Part shown: positions 43,641-50,794 of the stretch, one piece after another | Layout of the letters: every line of letters starts with the position of its first letter | Position numbering within the stretch: position 1 is the stretch's first letter | Origin: Latescibacteria bacterium UBA6620 | Lineage (GTDB): Bacteria; Latescibacterota; UBA2968 | Reading direction: 5' to 3' | Length of the DNA stretch: 50,794 bases | NCBI GenBank assembly: GCA_002433075.1 | Contig: DJHM01000032.1 | Location: forward strand, 33,335 to 84,128 | The notes under the pieces: generated by a model | The model's database searches: none | What the model was told of the DNA's origin: nothing | The model's input: the letters and a program-made list of their open reading frames with translations, nothing else | Position numbers and translations under genes: made by a program

Positions 43641-43928
43641 CTACACATCCTCCTGCCGTTCGTTGAATTTGGACAACACGGTCTGATAGGGCAGGGGCCC
43701 AAGTTCATAGCCGTCCACCTCGGAGCGATGCTTCATTTCTCCCATCTGAATCACCTGCCAGCCATCCCGCATCGCGGCGAGGGCGCTCTTGTAAGGTGGT
43801 TCATCCTCCTCCAATAGATCATCGATTCCCGTACCCTTAGACGCCTCGTATCGTGCCCAAGCTGCGGGCTCCACATCCAGCGCGGGTGAAGTCTGAAAGA
43901 ACACCAGAATGTCTTGTACTACAGGCAT
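43641..43928 (-). CDS. Small protein of unknown function coupled to a PhyH oxygenase
   Basis: A 95-residue soluble protein starting at ATG 43928, with GGGGA about six bases upstream; a longer frame reaches 44072 without a ribosome site. It contains a hydrophobic N-terminal strand (MPVVQDILVFFQTS), an acidic centre (DDLLEEDEPP) and a C-terminal PLPYQTVLSKF segment. I recognise no family. Its stop abuts the PhyH ATG, which implies equal synthesis and perhaps physical partnership with that oxygenase. Confidence 0.62.
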   Translation of the reverse strand: MPVVQDILVFFQTSPALDVEPAAWARYEASKGTGIDDLLEEDEPPYKSALAAMRDGWQVIQMGEMKHRSEVDGYELGPLPYQTVLSKFNERQEDV

Positions 43929-44106
43929 AGATTTCCCCATCTGAAGACAAAATGCATCGGTATCGACCAAAGCCGGTTGTCTGTGGACACTGTTTTCCAG
44001 GATGGCTGCTTCAATTCTGATCGTGACGTACACCAGTTGCATCGTGTGGACGCACACACAGAAGTGTAGCACAATTTCTATCCGAAATCGCAGTCATCTT
44101 TGATGA

Positions 44107-45027
44107 CTAAAGTTTGTAAACTTCCACCGCGTTACCACCAAGAATCATCCCACGTTCCTCTTGCGACAGGTCTTCGATCTGCAGCTCGATCAGTCGAAGA
44201 AACGTTGGATAGCTCTGGTGCTGCAGGGTTCCAGGCTGGTCCGTCCCCCATAAGATCTTCCCCGGTCCCACCACGTCGATCGCCTGTCTTAGATATCGCT
44301 TTGCCGAGAGGTAGGGAAAATCCTCTTCCCAATCCGGCAGCGACGAAACGTCGAACCACACGTTCGGCAACTTACCCAGTTCGATCTGTTGCTCCCACAT
44401 CTGCCAACGATCGGGATCTCCTTCCTCCACCCATCGACGCGGCTGTCCAAGATGGGCGATGACGATCTTGAGATCGTCGCATCGTTCCGCGAGACGCCGG
44501 ACGGCCTCCGTCTGGTAGGACGGCTGTTCCGCCGACCCCAGATCCAGAACCAACGGCACACTCGCCCGTCGCACCGCATCCCACAACCACTCGATGCCCT
44601 CATCGTCCAGACGCGCCCCTGGATAGAGCCCTGACAGCCCGGTCTTCTCCGAAAACTCGATCTTGACGGCGCAGAATCGACCCGTCTCCAGCAGACCTTC
44701 GAACGCGTTACGATAGTCTTCCCGCCAGGGATCCGCGTGGAGGGCGGCGAACAGTCTATCGGGATAGCGATCGGCGGCTTCGAGAGCGAAGGCATTGCAC
44801 TCCCCGTAGAACGTCCCTTGCAACAGCACCGCCTTGTCGACGCCTGCCCAATCGAGATGGGCAATCAGCATTTCGGCCGTGTATTCGGTTCGTTCGTTGT
44901 AGGCCGGGAACAATCGACGCGTCTGATCGCCGACTCGTATGTTCCCGTATCCAGCGCTTGTCGTTTTCCCCGCCCATATGATTCCGTTTACCGAAGGAAA
45001 AATGTGACTGTGCGCATCGACGATCAC
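44107..45027 (-). CDS. Amidohydrolase_2 family protein (canonical metal site)
   Basis: A 306-residue TIM-barrel hydrolase. The metal site looks complete: H6-S-H8 (DAHSHIF), VIAHLGQPRRW His and Asp in WGTDQPG. It resembles lactonase/decarboxylase-type amidohydrolase_2 enzymes. The GTG start at 45027 overlaps the TGA of the PhyH gene (GTGA), so the two are strictly coupled. Together with the sulfatase upstream it forms an operon: desulfation, hydroxylation, hydrolysis. The order is inferred from family roles only. Confidence 0.87.
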   Translation of the reverse strand: MIVDAHSHIFPSVNGIIWAGKTTSAGYGNIRVGDQTRRLFPAYNERTEYTAEMLIAHLDWAGVDKAVLLQGTFYGECNAFALEAADRYPDRLFAALHADPWREDYRNAFEGLLETGRFCAVKIEFSEKTGLSGLYPGARLDDEGIEWLWDAVRRASVPLVLDLGSAEQPSYQTEAVRRLAERCDDLKIVIAHLGQPRRWVEEGDPDRWQMWEQQIELGKLPNVWFDVSSLPDWEEDFPYLSAKRYLRQAIDVVGPGKILWGTDQPGTLQHQSYPTFLRLIELQIEDLSQEERGMILGGNAVEVYKL

Positions 45028-45935
45028 CGTGCGTACCCGTCGTCGTGGTCGCCACGCCAGTCTGGCAGGTAGCCCTTTTTCACCCCGAATCCGTACGATG
45101 GACCGATCTGGTTCTCTGTTCGCCACGGCCAGCCCTGTCCCCCGATGACGCGAAAGTCGTCTCCCCGCCCACACAGCCAGTAGTACATATGAGCCGCGTA
45201 ACGCGCGAGCGTATGACCTCCAAAGTAGGCAGTCCGCGGATCGAAGTCCGGGTCCTTGATCCAATCCCGCTCGGGGGGCACCGACCGCCAGTAGCTGTAC
45301 TTCAGCATATGCCGCAGCCCCGACGCAGTGGACGCGCCCCGCCGATGCATGATGCTTTGATGATGAATGCCCAGCGTCCCCGCCGGCCCATCCGACGTCA
45401 CGATATTCGTCGGCTCGGAACCTCGACTGTTCCGGATGTGGGAAGACGGGACAATTTCGGTCGGCCCGAGCTCGATCGGGGTATCCTGAGGAAAGTAGAA
45501 AACCTCGACGAAATTCAGCTCCGGCCCGAACACGTGATCGGCGTCGTGATGCCACCCTTGAGCCTCAGCGGGACACTCCACGCCGTGATGGCTGACCAGT
45601 ACCGGTAAGCCGACGTACCGTCCGAGTAACGATCTAATGGCGCCCACCAGTTGAGGATTGAGGAGGACGTGCTCGACGAACCAGTCTTCCAGAAAGATCG
45701 TGCTCGGCTCGTGCGATCCCCGAATGCGCACGAGATCTTCCTCCGACATTCCCTCCGGAACCCATGACGGGTTCGCAGGGATCTTGCCCTCCAGGTAGTC
45801 GCACGTGCGGCGATTGATCTCATCCGGAACGACCCCCGGCAACATAAGGTGACCTTCTCGGCAGAACTCGAGCACCTTGAAGTCGCTCAGCGTCGGCTCG
45901 CAGTCGAACGTGCGTTCGTCAGAATTGAAGTTCAT
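45024..45935 (-). CDS. Phytanoyl-CoA dioxygenase (PhyH) family protein
   Basis: A 303-residue Fe(II)/2-oxoglutarate oxygenase. H129-x-D131 (GWHHDADH) and H197 (IMHRRGAS) are the iron ligands, and R208 (GLRHMLKYSY) fits the 2-oxoglutarate Arg. A C-terminal extension rich in Trp and Gly (about 225-300) goes beyond the minimal fold. It is the middle gene of a minus-strand operon: the sulfatase ends 40 bases upstream, and the amidohydrolase starts inside its stop codon. Confidence 0.9.
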   Translation of the reverse strand: MNFNSDERTFDCEPTLSDFKVLEFCREGHLMLPGVVPDEINRRTCDYLEGKIPANPSWVPEGMSEEDLVRIRGSHEPSTIFLEDWFVEHVLLNPQLVGAIRSLLGRYVGLPVLVSHHGVECPAEAQGWHHDADHVFGPELNFVEVFYFPQDTPIELGPTEIVPSSHIRNSRGSEPTNIVTSDGPAGTLGIHHQSIMHRRGASTASGLRHMLKYSYWRSVPPERDWIKDPDFDPRTAYFGGHTLARYAAHMYYWLCGRGDDFRVIGGQGWPWRTENQIGPSYGFGVKKGYLPDWRGDHDDGYAR

Positions 45936-45975
45936 TTCTCACTTCCTGGACTCCGGTTGCGATGGAGGAGACCGT

Positions 45976-47415
45976 TCACCACGTGAGGTAGTGGGTCAGG
46001 TCGCCGCCCGTCTTCGGATCCGTGCCGGTGAATCGTTGATACTTCGGGTTTCTGAAATCTTCCGTCGCATCCATACACGCGTAAAAACGGTCACGCATCT
46101 CCCGCACCTTTTCCGGACGCTCAGAGAAAAGGTTCTTCAGTTCGTGAGGATCTTCGCGAAGGTCGTAGAGTTCCCCGTACGGCTTAGTCGGATAGTGGAT
46201 GTACTTCCAATCTTTCGTGCGGATGCAACGCTTGTCGACCGCTTCGGCGAAAATCAACTCCCGGAACTCCTCGCCCCCGGCCAGCACCGGTGCAAGATCC
46301 TGACCTTGCACAAAGTCCGGGGTGTCGATCCCGGCAAGGCCGCAAAGCGTGGGGAACAGGTCGATGGATTCCGCGAGTGCGTTGCGATCGCCCGAATCCT
46401 GACCCGGGATCCGGACCAAACACGGCACGTGGAGCATACAATCGAGCAGAAAGGGCGCCTTCGCGGGGATCCCGTGGTCGCCGAGCAGCTCACCGTGGTC
46501 CGACAGGAAGACCACGATCGTGTCATCGGACCTGCCCATTTCATCCAGCCGATCCAGCAGGAGCCCCACCTGCCAATCAATCTGCGAGACCATTCCATAG
46601 TAGGCGGCCTTCATCGCTCGGAACGTGGTCTCCGATGCCTCTGCGAACCCCCGGAATTTATGGTCCTCGGCCTGGAAGTAGAGACCGTACTCCGGGGGCT
46701 TCGATGAAATGTCATCCGGATCCCGTCTGAAAGGGGGCAATGCATCCGGATCGTACATCTCGGAGAACCGGCCGGAGGGCACGTAAGGGTGATGGGGGCC
46801 ATAGAATCCCACCCACAGAAAGAACGGCTCGTCTCCCGACACCGAGTCCAGATATTCGAGCGACTTCATACCCACGTAGGCATCGATGTGACAGTCCTCG
46901 GGCAGATCCGACGGCACCGCCCCCAGGCTCTTGCGGAAGTCTTTCAGCGCGTAGCCGGTCTTGTATTCGTATCCGCGATCGCGCACATACTGCTCGAAAG
47001 GATTGGGGTCGTGCACCGTATAGTCCCCGTTAAGTCGTTCCGACCATCCCCGTCGAATGCCAGTTGCCGCTGAGTGGTCTACGTGCTCCTGAAATTTCTG
47101 CTGGCCGATGTGATGCTTTCCCACGACGGCCGTCTGATATCCGTTCTGTTTGAGATGCTCGACCAGCGTAACTTCATTCTCGTTCAACTTCAACCCGTTC
47201 CATCTCACCCCGTGGTTTTTCGGATACCGAGCCGTCGTAAATGAGGCCCGGGACGGCGCACACACCGGATTCTGAACGAAGAGTCGATTCAGTCGCACAC
47301 TCTCAGAAGCGAGCCGGTCGATGGCGGGTGTCTGGATTGCTGGATCGCCTGTATATCCCAACGTGTCGAACCGCAGGTGGTCTGTCGTAATGAAGAGCAT
47401 GTTGGGAGCAGCCAA
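45976..47415 (-). CDS. Sulfatase, intact
   Basis: A 479-residue type I sulfatase, the only undamaged one of three in the window. The formylglycine Cys is C52 in VCAPSRASF. Metal-site residues lie in TTDHLRFD near the start and in FLSDHGELLGDHG. VGKHHIG is the usual substrate-side motif. The overall pattern resembles choline-sulfatase and related alkyl/aryl sulfatases. There is no signal peptide, so desulfation would occur inside the cell after uptake, which fits the divergent TRAP transporter. It is the first gene of an operon with PhyH and an amidohydrolase. An anaerobic or FGE-type maturase must lie elsewhere. Confidence 0.93.
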   Translation of the reverse strand: MAAPNMLFITTDHLRFDTLGYTGDPAIQTPAIDRLASESVRLNRLFVQNPVCAPSRASFTTARYPKNHGVRWNGLKLNENEVTLVEHLKQNGYQTAVVGKHHIGQQKFQEHVDHSAATGIRRGWSERLNGDYTVHDPNPFEQYVRDRGYEYKTGYALKDFRKSLGAVPSDLPEDCHIDAYVGMKSLEYLDSVSGDEPFFLWVGFYGPHHPYVPSGRFSEMYDPDALPPFRRDPDDISSKPPEYGLYFQAEDHKFRGFAEASETTFRAMKAAYYGMVSQIDWQVGLLLDRLDEMGRSDDTIVVFLSDHGELLGDHGIPAKAPFLLDCMLHVPCLVRIPGQDSGDRNALAESIDLFPTLCGLAGIDTPDFVQGQDLAPVLAGGEEFRELIFAEAVDKRCIRTKDWKYIHYPTKPYGELYDLREDPHELKNLFSERPEKVREMRDRFYACMDATEDFRNPKYQRFTGTDPKTGGDLTHYLTW

Positions 47416-47588
47416 TGAGACCTCTCGTCAGTGGGATACGTAGGTAGAATGACTGGGACAATATCTGCTGGCTGGGAGCCGGGGACAACCGCAGCTACGC
47501 CCGCTCTCCCCTGCGCGGTTGATTGACATCCTGTGGGACACCGCTTTCTTTTGTTTACGGGTTCCAGAGCAGATCGATCGGAGAGAGA

Positions 47589-48548
47589 ATGAATGATACC
47601 ACCCGAAACGCCGGCGATGAGGTCGTAATCCGTTCAGCCAAAGTGTTCGAAGATCCCGGCTTCACGAACGGGGATCCAACACTCAGCCAGGAGGAAATCA
47701 CCTTCTTCAAAGAGAACGGGTTCCTTCTCAAACGCGGGCTGCTCGACGAACCCGAAACCTTCGAGCGCATCCTCGACTATGTCTGGGAACAGGTACCCCG
47801 AGGTCTGATTCGTCGCGAAGACCCGGAAACCTGGCTCGCCGTCCCGGTCGAAGAGTGGACCGAAGAGGATTCTGCCAGATTCGGTCAAATGAAGCAAGAC
47901 GGATGGAAGGTGCGCTCGAAGGGAGGCATCGGAACCGAGTCTTTCTTCGTCGACGGCATCGCGAATCATCCTCGAATGCGCGAGATCGTGGCCTTGTTCA
48001 TCGGGGAGCCGGTTCGGCGGGCCCGGCGTGTGCGTGGCGTCTACGTTCAATTTCCCAAAGCTCCAGGTACGGAAGGCCGGCTCGGACCGCACGCGGATGG
48101 AACAGCGGCACAGCTTCAGGCGATGGTGTTCGTGGCCGACGTTGCCCCGCACTGTGGCGGCTTCACGATCTGGCCGGGATCCCACCTCCGTCTTCACCCG
48201 CACTATGCGGTCCAGTTCGGAAACCGCAGGAACCCGGAGAACGAGGAAGCGCTCACCAAGGCCAGAGAGTCCGCCATTCGAGATATCACCCCTCTGGAGT
48301 TCTCAGGAAAGGCGGGCGATGTCGTCTTCTGGCATCCTCGTATGATTCATTCTCCCGGCATCAACCGCTCGGCCGAACTCGGGCGACCCGCGATGCGCTA
48401 CATCGTTCCCTGCGATTTCCAGCGCGATGGCCTCACCCTCTACGACCACCCCGACCACGGCCATCAGTGGTGGGTCGACACCCGCAACCATCGCGAGGAC
48501 ATCGCCCCGACCCCCGACAACGTCTGGCAGGGGTGGGCGTTTGAGTAG
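47589..48548 (+). CDS. Phytanoyl-CoA dioxygenase (PhyH) family protein
   Basis: A 319-residue Fe(II)/2-oxoglutarate oxygenase. H168-x-D170 (GPHADGT) and H254 (MIHSPGIN) bind iron, and R266 or R270 (GRPAMRYIV) should bind 2-oxoglutarate. ATG 47589 follows GGAGAGAGA. It is divergent from the sulfatase operon across 173 bases, with possible shared control. Its stop overlaps the TTG of the TRAP binding protein (TTGAGTAG), so oxygenase and transporter form one transcript. The imported compound or its product is the likely substrate. Confidence 0.9.
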   Translation: MNDTTRNAGDEVVIRSAKVFEDPGFTNGDPTLSQEEITFFKENGFLLKRGLLDEPETFERILDYVWEQVPRGLIRREDPETWLAVPVEEWTEEDSARFGQMKQDGWKVRSKGGIGTESFFVDGIANHPRMREIVALFIGEPVRRARRVRGVYVQFPKAPGTEGRLGPHADGTAAQLQAMVFVADVAPHCGGFTIWPGSHLRLHPHYAVQFGNRRNPENEEALTKARESAIRDITPLEFSGKAGDVVFWHPRMIHSPGINRSAELGRPAMRYIVPCDFQRDGLTLYDHPDHGHQWWVDTRNHREDIAPTPDNVWQGWAFE

Positions 48549-49594
48549 GGTCCTTCTCCTCAACACGGATATCACGCACGCACACCCTGCCTCCAACGCC
48601 AGACCGCAACGTTTCTGGCGTTTCCTGTTCCTCCTCGCCCTGGTCTCGTGCACGACGGAACAGGCCGCCCACACGTTCCGCTACGCCAACGAGCAGCCTG
48701 TCCAGTCGATCCGCAACCAGTCGATGGTGTTCTTCGAGCAGGAGCTCGAGAAGCGAACGGCTGGACGAATCCAGGTCGAACTCTATTTCGGTGGCCGTTC
48801 TAGGGAACGAACGCGAGCTGATGGATTTCGTCGCAACCGGGGCGTTGCAGGGCACGCGGGGTGGTTTCTTCGCAGATGCCAACAGCGAGTTCAACCTGTT
48901 CACCCTCCCCTTCCTCGTCAACGACTGGGATCAAGCCCTCCGCCTCGTGAACAGCGAATTCACGAAGGCCGTCAACCGCAGGGCCCCTCACAACGGTTTC
49001 CACATCCCCGCAACCGGGATCTCACAGGGTTTCCGGGCACACACCAATAACGCTCGTCCCATCCGCCACCCGCGAGATCTCGAGGGCCTGAAGATGCGCG
49101 TACCGATGCAGGACGTGTATGTGCAGACGGCCCGCGCCTTCGGGGCCAACCCCCACGAGCTTTCTTACATCGACGTCTATCAGGCGCTCCAGACCGGTGT
49201 GGTCGACGGACAGGATAACGCCCCATCCAACATCTGGAACTTCAAGATCCAGGAAGTTTCGACCTACCTGACGATTACCAACTACGCCACGGGCCCCGAC
49301 CCCTTCCTCGTGAATCTGGATTGGTACGAAGATCTGCCAGAAGACCTGCAGGCAGACTTCGACGAGGTCGCTCGCGAAGCGATCGCTCTGAGTGACAGCC
49401 TGAACAGGGAAAAGGAATCGGAGTTCATCGATCGACTCTCCCGAACCCTCGAGACCAACTACGTCGAGGGTTACGACCTCGAACCTTTCCGTCAGGCCAT
49501 TCGCCCCGTCTACGAGCGATTCGTAGCCAAAGGAGATTTCACGATGGAGGACATTCGCGCCGCCGGACAGGCCGCAAAGGAGACCGAAGAATGA
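48541..49594 (+). pseudogene. dctP: TRAP transporter substrate-binding protein DctP, with one-base frameshift
   Basis: The frame begins with TTG 48541, overlapping the PhyH stop, and encodes a lipoprotein signal (FLFLLALVSC) and then HTFRYANEQPVQSI...RIQVELYFGG. At 48795-48796 one extra C shifts the frame. Removing it gives FGGVLGNERELMDFVATG and the full remaining domain to 49594 (GLKMRVP, YQALQTGVVDGQDNAPSNI). As read, translation from TTG would go out of frame, and the downstream frame lacks the signal. Either a +1 mutation or a consensus error is possible. The intact protein would be a periplasmic binding lipoprotein for an organic acid. The TGA overlaps the DctQ ATG. Confidence 0.85.
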
Positions 49595-50082
49595 TCGACA
49601 CGTTCGAACGGTTCCTCGACCGGGCGCTGGAGGTCCTGGTCGTCCTCTGTTTCGTCACCATCCTCGGGATCGTCATCACGCTTTGCGGACTACGCTACGT
49701 CTTCAACACCTCGATCACGGGCGCCAACGAGCTGATCACCGTTCTCTTCGTCTACACGACCGCGATCGGAGCCGCTCTCGCCATCGGCAGGCGAGAACAT
49801 ATTTCCATCGTCGCCTTCATCGATCGATTGGACATCCGCCGCCGGCGATGGGCCGACATCTTCGGCCTCCTCAGCCTGGCCGTGTTGAACATCGCCGTAT
49901 GCGCCTACGGTCTCGTGTGGATCGACACTACCGGCAACTTCCTGATGCCCAGTACGGAGCTTCCTCGTGTCGTCGCCCAATTCAGCATCCCGCTGGGCAG
50001 CGGCCTTTCCGTACTCTATTCCATCTTCGCCCTGCGTCGAGTATTCGTAGAGAATCCCCCCAAATCGGGGATAAAGACGTGA
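49591..50082 (+). CDS. dctQ: TRAP transporter small permease DctQ
   Basis: A 163-residue inner-membrane protein with four hydrophobic segments (about 14-36, 45-65, 86-108, 125-147). The DctQ hallmarks RYVFNTS, GANELITVLF and GRREHISI are visible. It joins the binding protein and the large subunit into a sodium-driven importer of organic acids. The ATG overlaps the DctP stop (ATGA) and the TGA overlaps the DctM GTG (GTGA), giving tight translational coupling. Confidence 0.92.
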   Translation: MIDTFERFLDRALEVLVVLCFVTILGIVITLCGLRYVFNTSITGANELITVLFVYTTAIGAALAIGRREHISIVAFIDRLDIRRRRWADIFGLLSLAVLNIAVCAYGLVWIDTTGNFLMPSTELPRVVAQFSIPLGSGLSVLYSIFALRRVFVENPPKSGIKT

Positions 50083-50794
50083 TTCCATTACTCGTCAGCC
50101 TGGTCGTTTTCCTTCTCCTCGGGGTTCCTGTGGCTTACGCCCTGGGCCTGTCTGCGTGTACCTACTTCGTCCTCGTCCAGCCGGATCTCCTCGTCGTTCT
50201 GCTCCAGCGCCTTTTCTCCGGAATGAACGCATACGCATTGATCGCTCTCCCGCTCTTCATCCTGATGGGTCAGGTAATGAACGCCAGCGGCATTACCGAT
50301 CGCTTGATCCGGTTCTGCCTTGCCCTCGTGGGGCGACTCGCCAGAGGACTCGGTCTCGTCAACGTCGGTGCGAGTATGCTCTTCGGTGGCATCTCAGGAT
50401 CCTCGACCTCCGACACCGCCTCCATCGGGTCCGTCCTCATCCCCGCGATGGACAGACGCGGCTCTCCCCGGGCCCTCGCGGCCGGCGTCACGGTCGCCTC
50501 GTCCACGATGGGAATGATCATTCCCCCGAGCATCCCCATCGTGATTTACGCCGTCACCGCGCAGGAGTCGGTCGGTCGGCTGTTCCTCGGCGGGGTCGTT
50601 CCTGGACTGCTCGTAGGGATCCTTCAGGTCACGCTCGTTCACTGGACGGCGCGCCGTCACGGCTATCCCAGAGAAGAGGCGCGTTTCACCCCCACCGACT
50701 TTCTCCTGGAAATGCTAAAATCGTCATACGTTCTCATTATGCCCGTATTCGTGGTCGGCACCGTCGTCTTCGGGGTCGCGACAGCCACAGAGTC
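50079..50794 (+). CDS. dctM: TRAP transporter large permease DctM, cut by the window end
   Basis: The first 238 residues of the large TRAP subunit, which carries the substrate path. The start is GTG 50079 inside the DctQ stop. Visible blocks are LPLFILMGQVMNASGI, FGGISGSSTSDTASIGSV and MGMIIPPSIPIVIYA, all typical of DctM, with about six membrane helices so far. Full-length proteins have about 420-440 residues, so the rest lies beyond the window. Confidence 0.93.
   Translation, partial: MIPLLVSLVVFLLLGVPVAYALGLSACTYFVLVQPDLLVVLLQRLFSGMNAYALIALPLFILMGQVMNASGITDRLIRFCLALVGRLARGLGLVNVGASMLFGGISGSSTSDTASIGSVLIPAMDRRGSPRALAAGVTVASSTMGMIIPPSIPIVIYAVTAQESVGRLFLGGVVPGLLVGILQVTLVHWTARRHGYPREEARFTPTDFLLEMLKSSYVLIMPVFVVGTVVFGVATATE

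Noticed and set aside
47523..47528. Perfect TTGACA in the divergent sulfatase/PhyH region
   Set aside because: No acceptable -10 element at 16-18 bases, so I did not call a promoter there.
1..50794. tRNA, rRNA, CRISPR array, prophage or insertion sequence
   Set aside because: I saw no cloverleaf with a TTC-loop pattern outside genes, no spaced direct repeats and no transposase or integrase frames.

Overview
The window is GC-rich bacterial DNA, densely packed with catabolic genes. It has no rRNA, tRNA, CRISPR or insertion sequence that I can see. Its gene families are six phytanoyl-CoA-dioxygenase-like (PhyH) non-haem iron oxygenases, three sulfatases, five amidohydrolase_2 proteins, three Gfo/Idh/MocA oxidoreductases, an M81 (MlrC-type) protein, a TRAP transporter and a PhyH-HEAT fusion. 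This mix is typical of uncultivated aquatic or sponge-associated lineages such as Poribacteria and Latescibacterota. That placement is an inference from gene content; there is no marker gene here. Outer-membrane proteins (a porin and a TonB-dependent receptor) indicate a Gram-negative (diderm) cell.

Layout. 1-556: a 30-base perfect palindrome and a secreted-protein remnant. 557-6421 (+): SDR, Gfo/Idh/MocA, sulfatase, gamma-glutamyltransferase and a fluoroacetate-dehalogenase-like hydrolase. 6442-10540 (-): RIO kinase, cupin, unknown protein, HD-domain protein, Gfo/Idh/MocA. 10766-14082: two secreted unknowns, an amidohydrolase and RNase HI with a Cauli_VI domain. 14288-18144 (+): AceE-type pyruvate dehydrogenase E1 and a citrate/2-methylcitrate synthase. 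18189-23381: amidohydrolase, PhyH, coiled-coil protein, broken NUDIX gene, beta-propeller glycosidase-like protein, PhyH-HEAT fusion. 28641-23320 (-): a tight five-gene operon with two amidohydrolases (one without its metal ligands), a GSA-aminomutase-like aminotransferase, an M81 protein and an inactivated homocysteine methyltransferase. 28849-30654: esterase remnant, broken response regulator, porin. 34216-30852 (-): an iron operon with promoter, iron-box-like operator, membrane-anchored DtxR-FeoA regulator and split FeoB. 34266-42739: ruined sulfatase, PhyH, serine hydrolase, cNMP-binding protein, TonB receptor with a stop codon, Gfo/Idh/MocA, histidine phosphatase. 42834-50794: two PhyH operons on the minus strand, then a divergent PhyH-TRAP operon that runs off the end.

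How the genes fit together. The right end looks like a unit for importing and degrading a small sulfated or oxygenated organic acid: TRAP uptake, sulfatase, oxygenases and an amidohydrolase/lactonase. The 28.6-23.3 kb operon is a second catabolic unit with an unknown substrate. The feo operon supplies ferrous iron, which the many iron oxygenases need.

The most striking overall signal is gene decay. About ten loci carry in-frame stops, lost starts, single-base frameshifts, internal deletions or truncations where two convergent genes meet. The homocysteine methyltransferase keeps one continuous frame interrupted by three stop codons, each one C-to-T change from a plausible sense codon. The TonB receptor shows the same pattern once. 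This suggests recent genome erosion, but metagenome assembly or consensus error must be excluded first.
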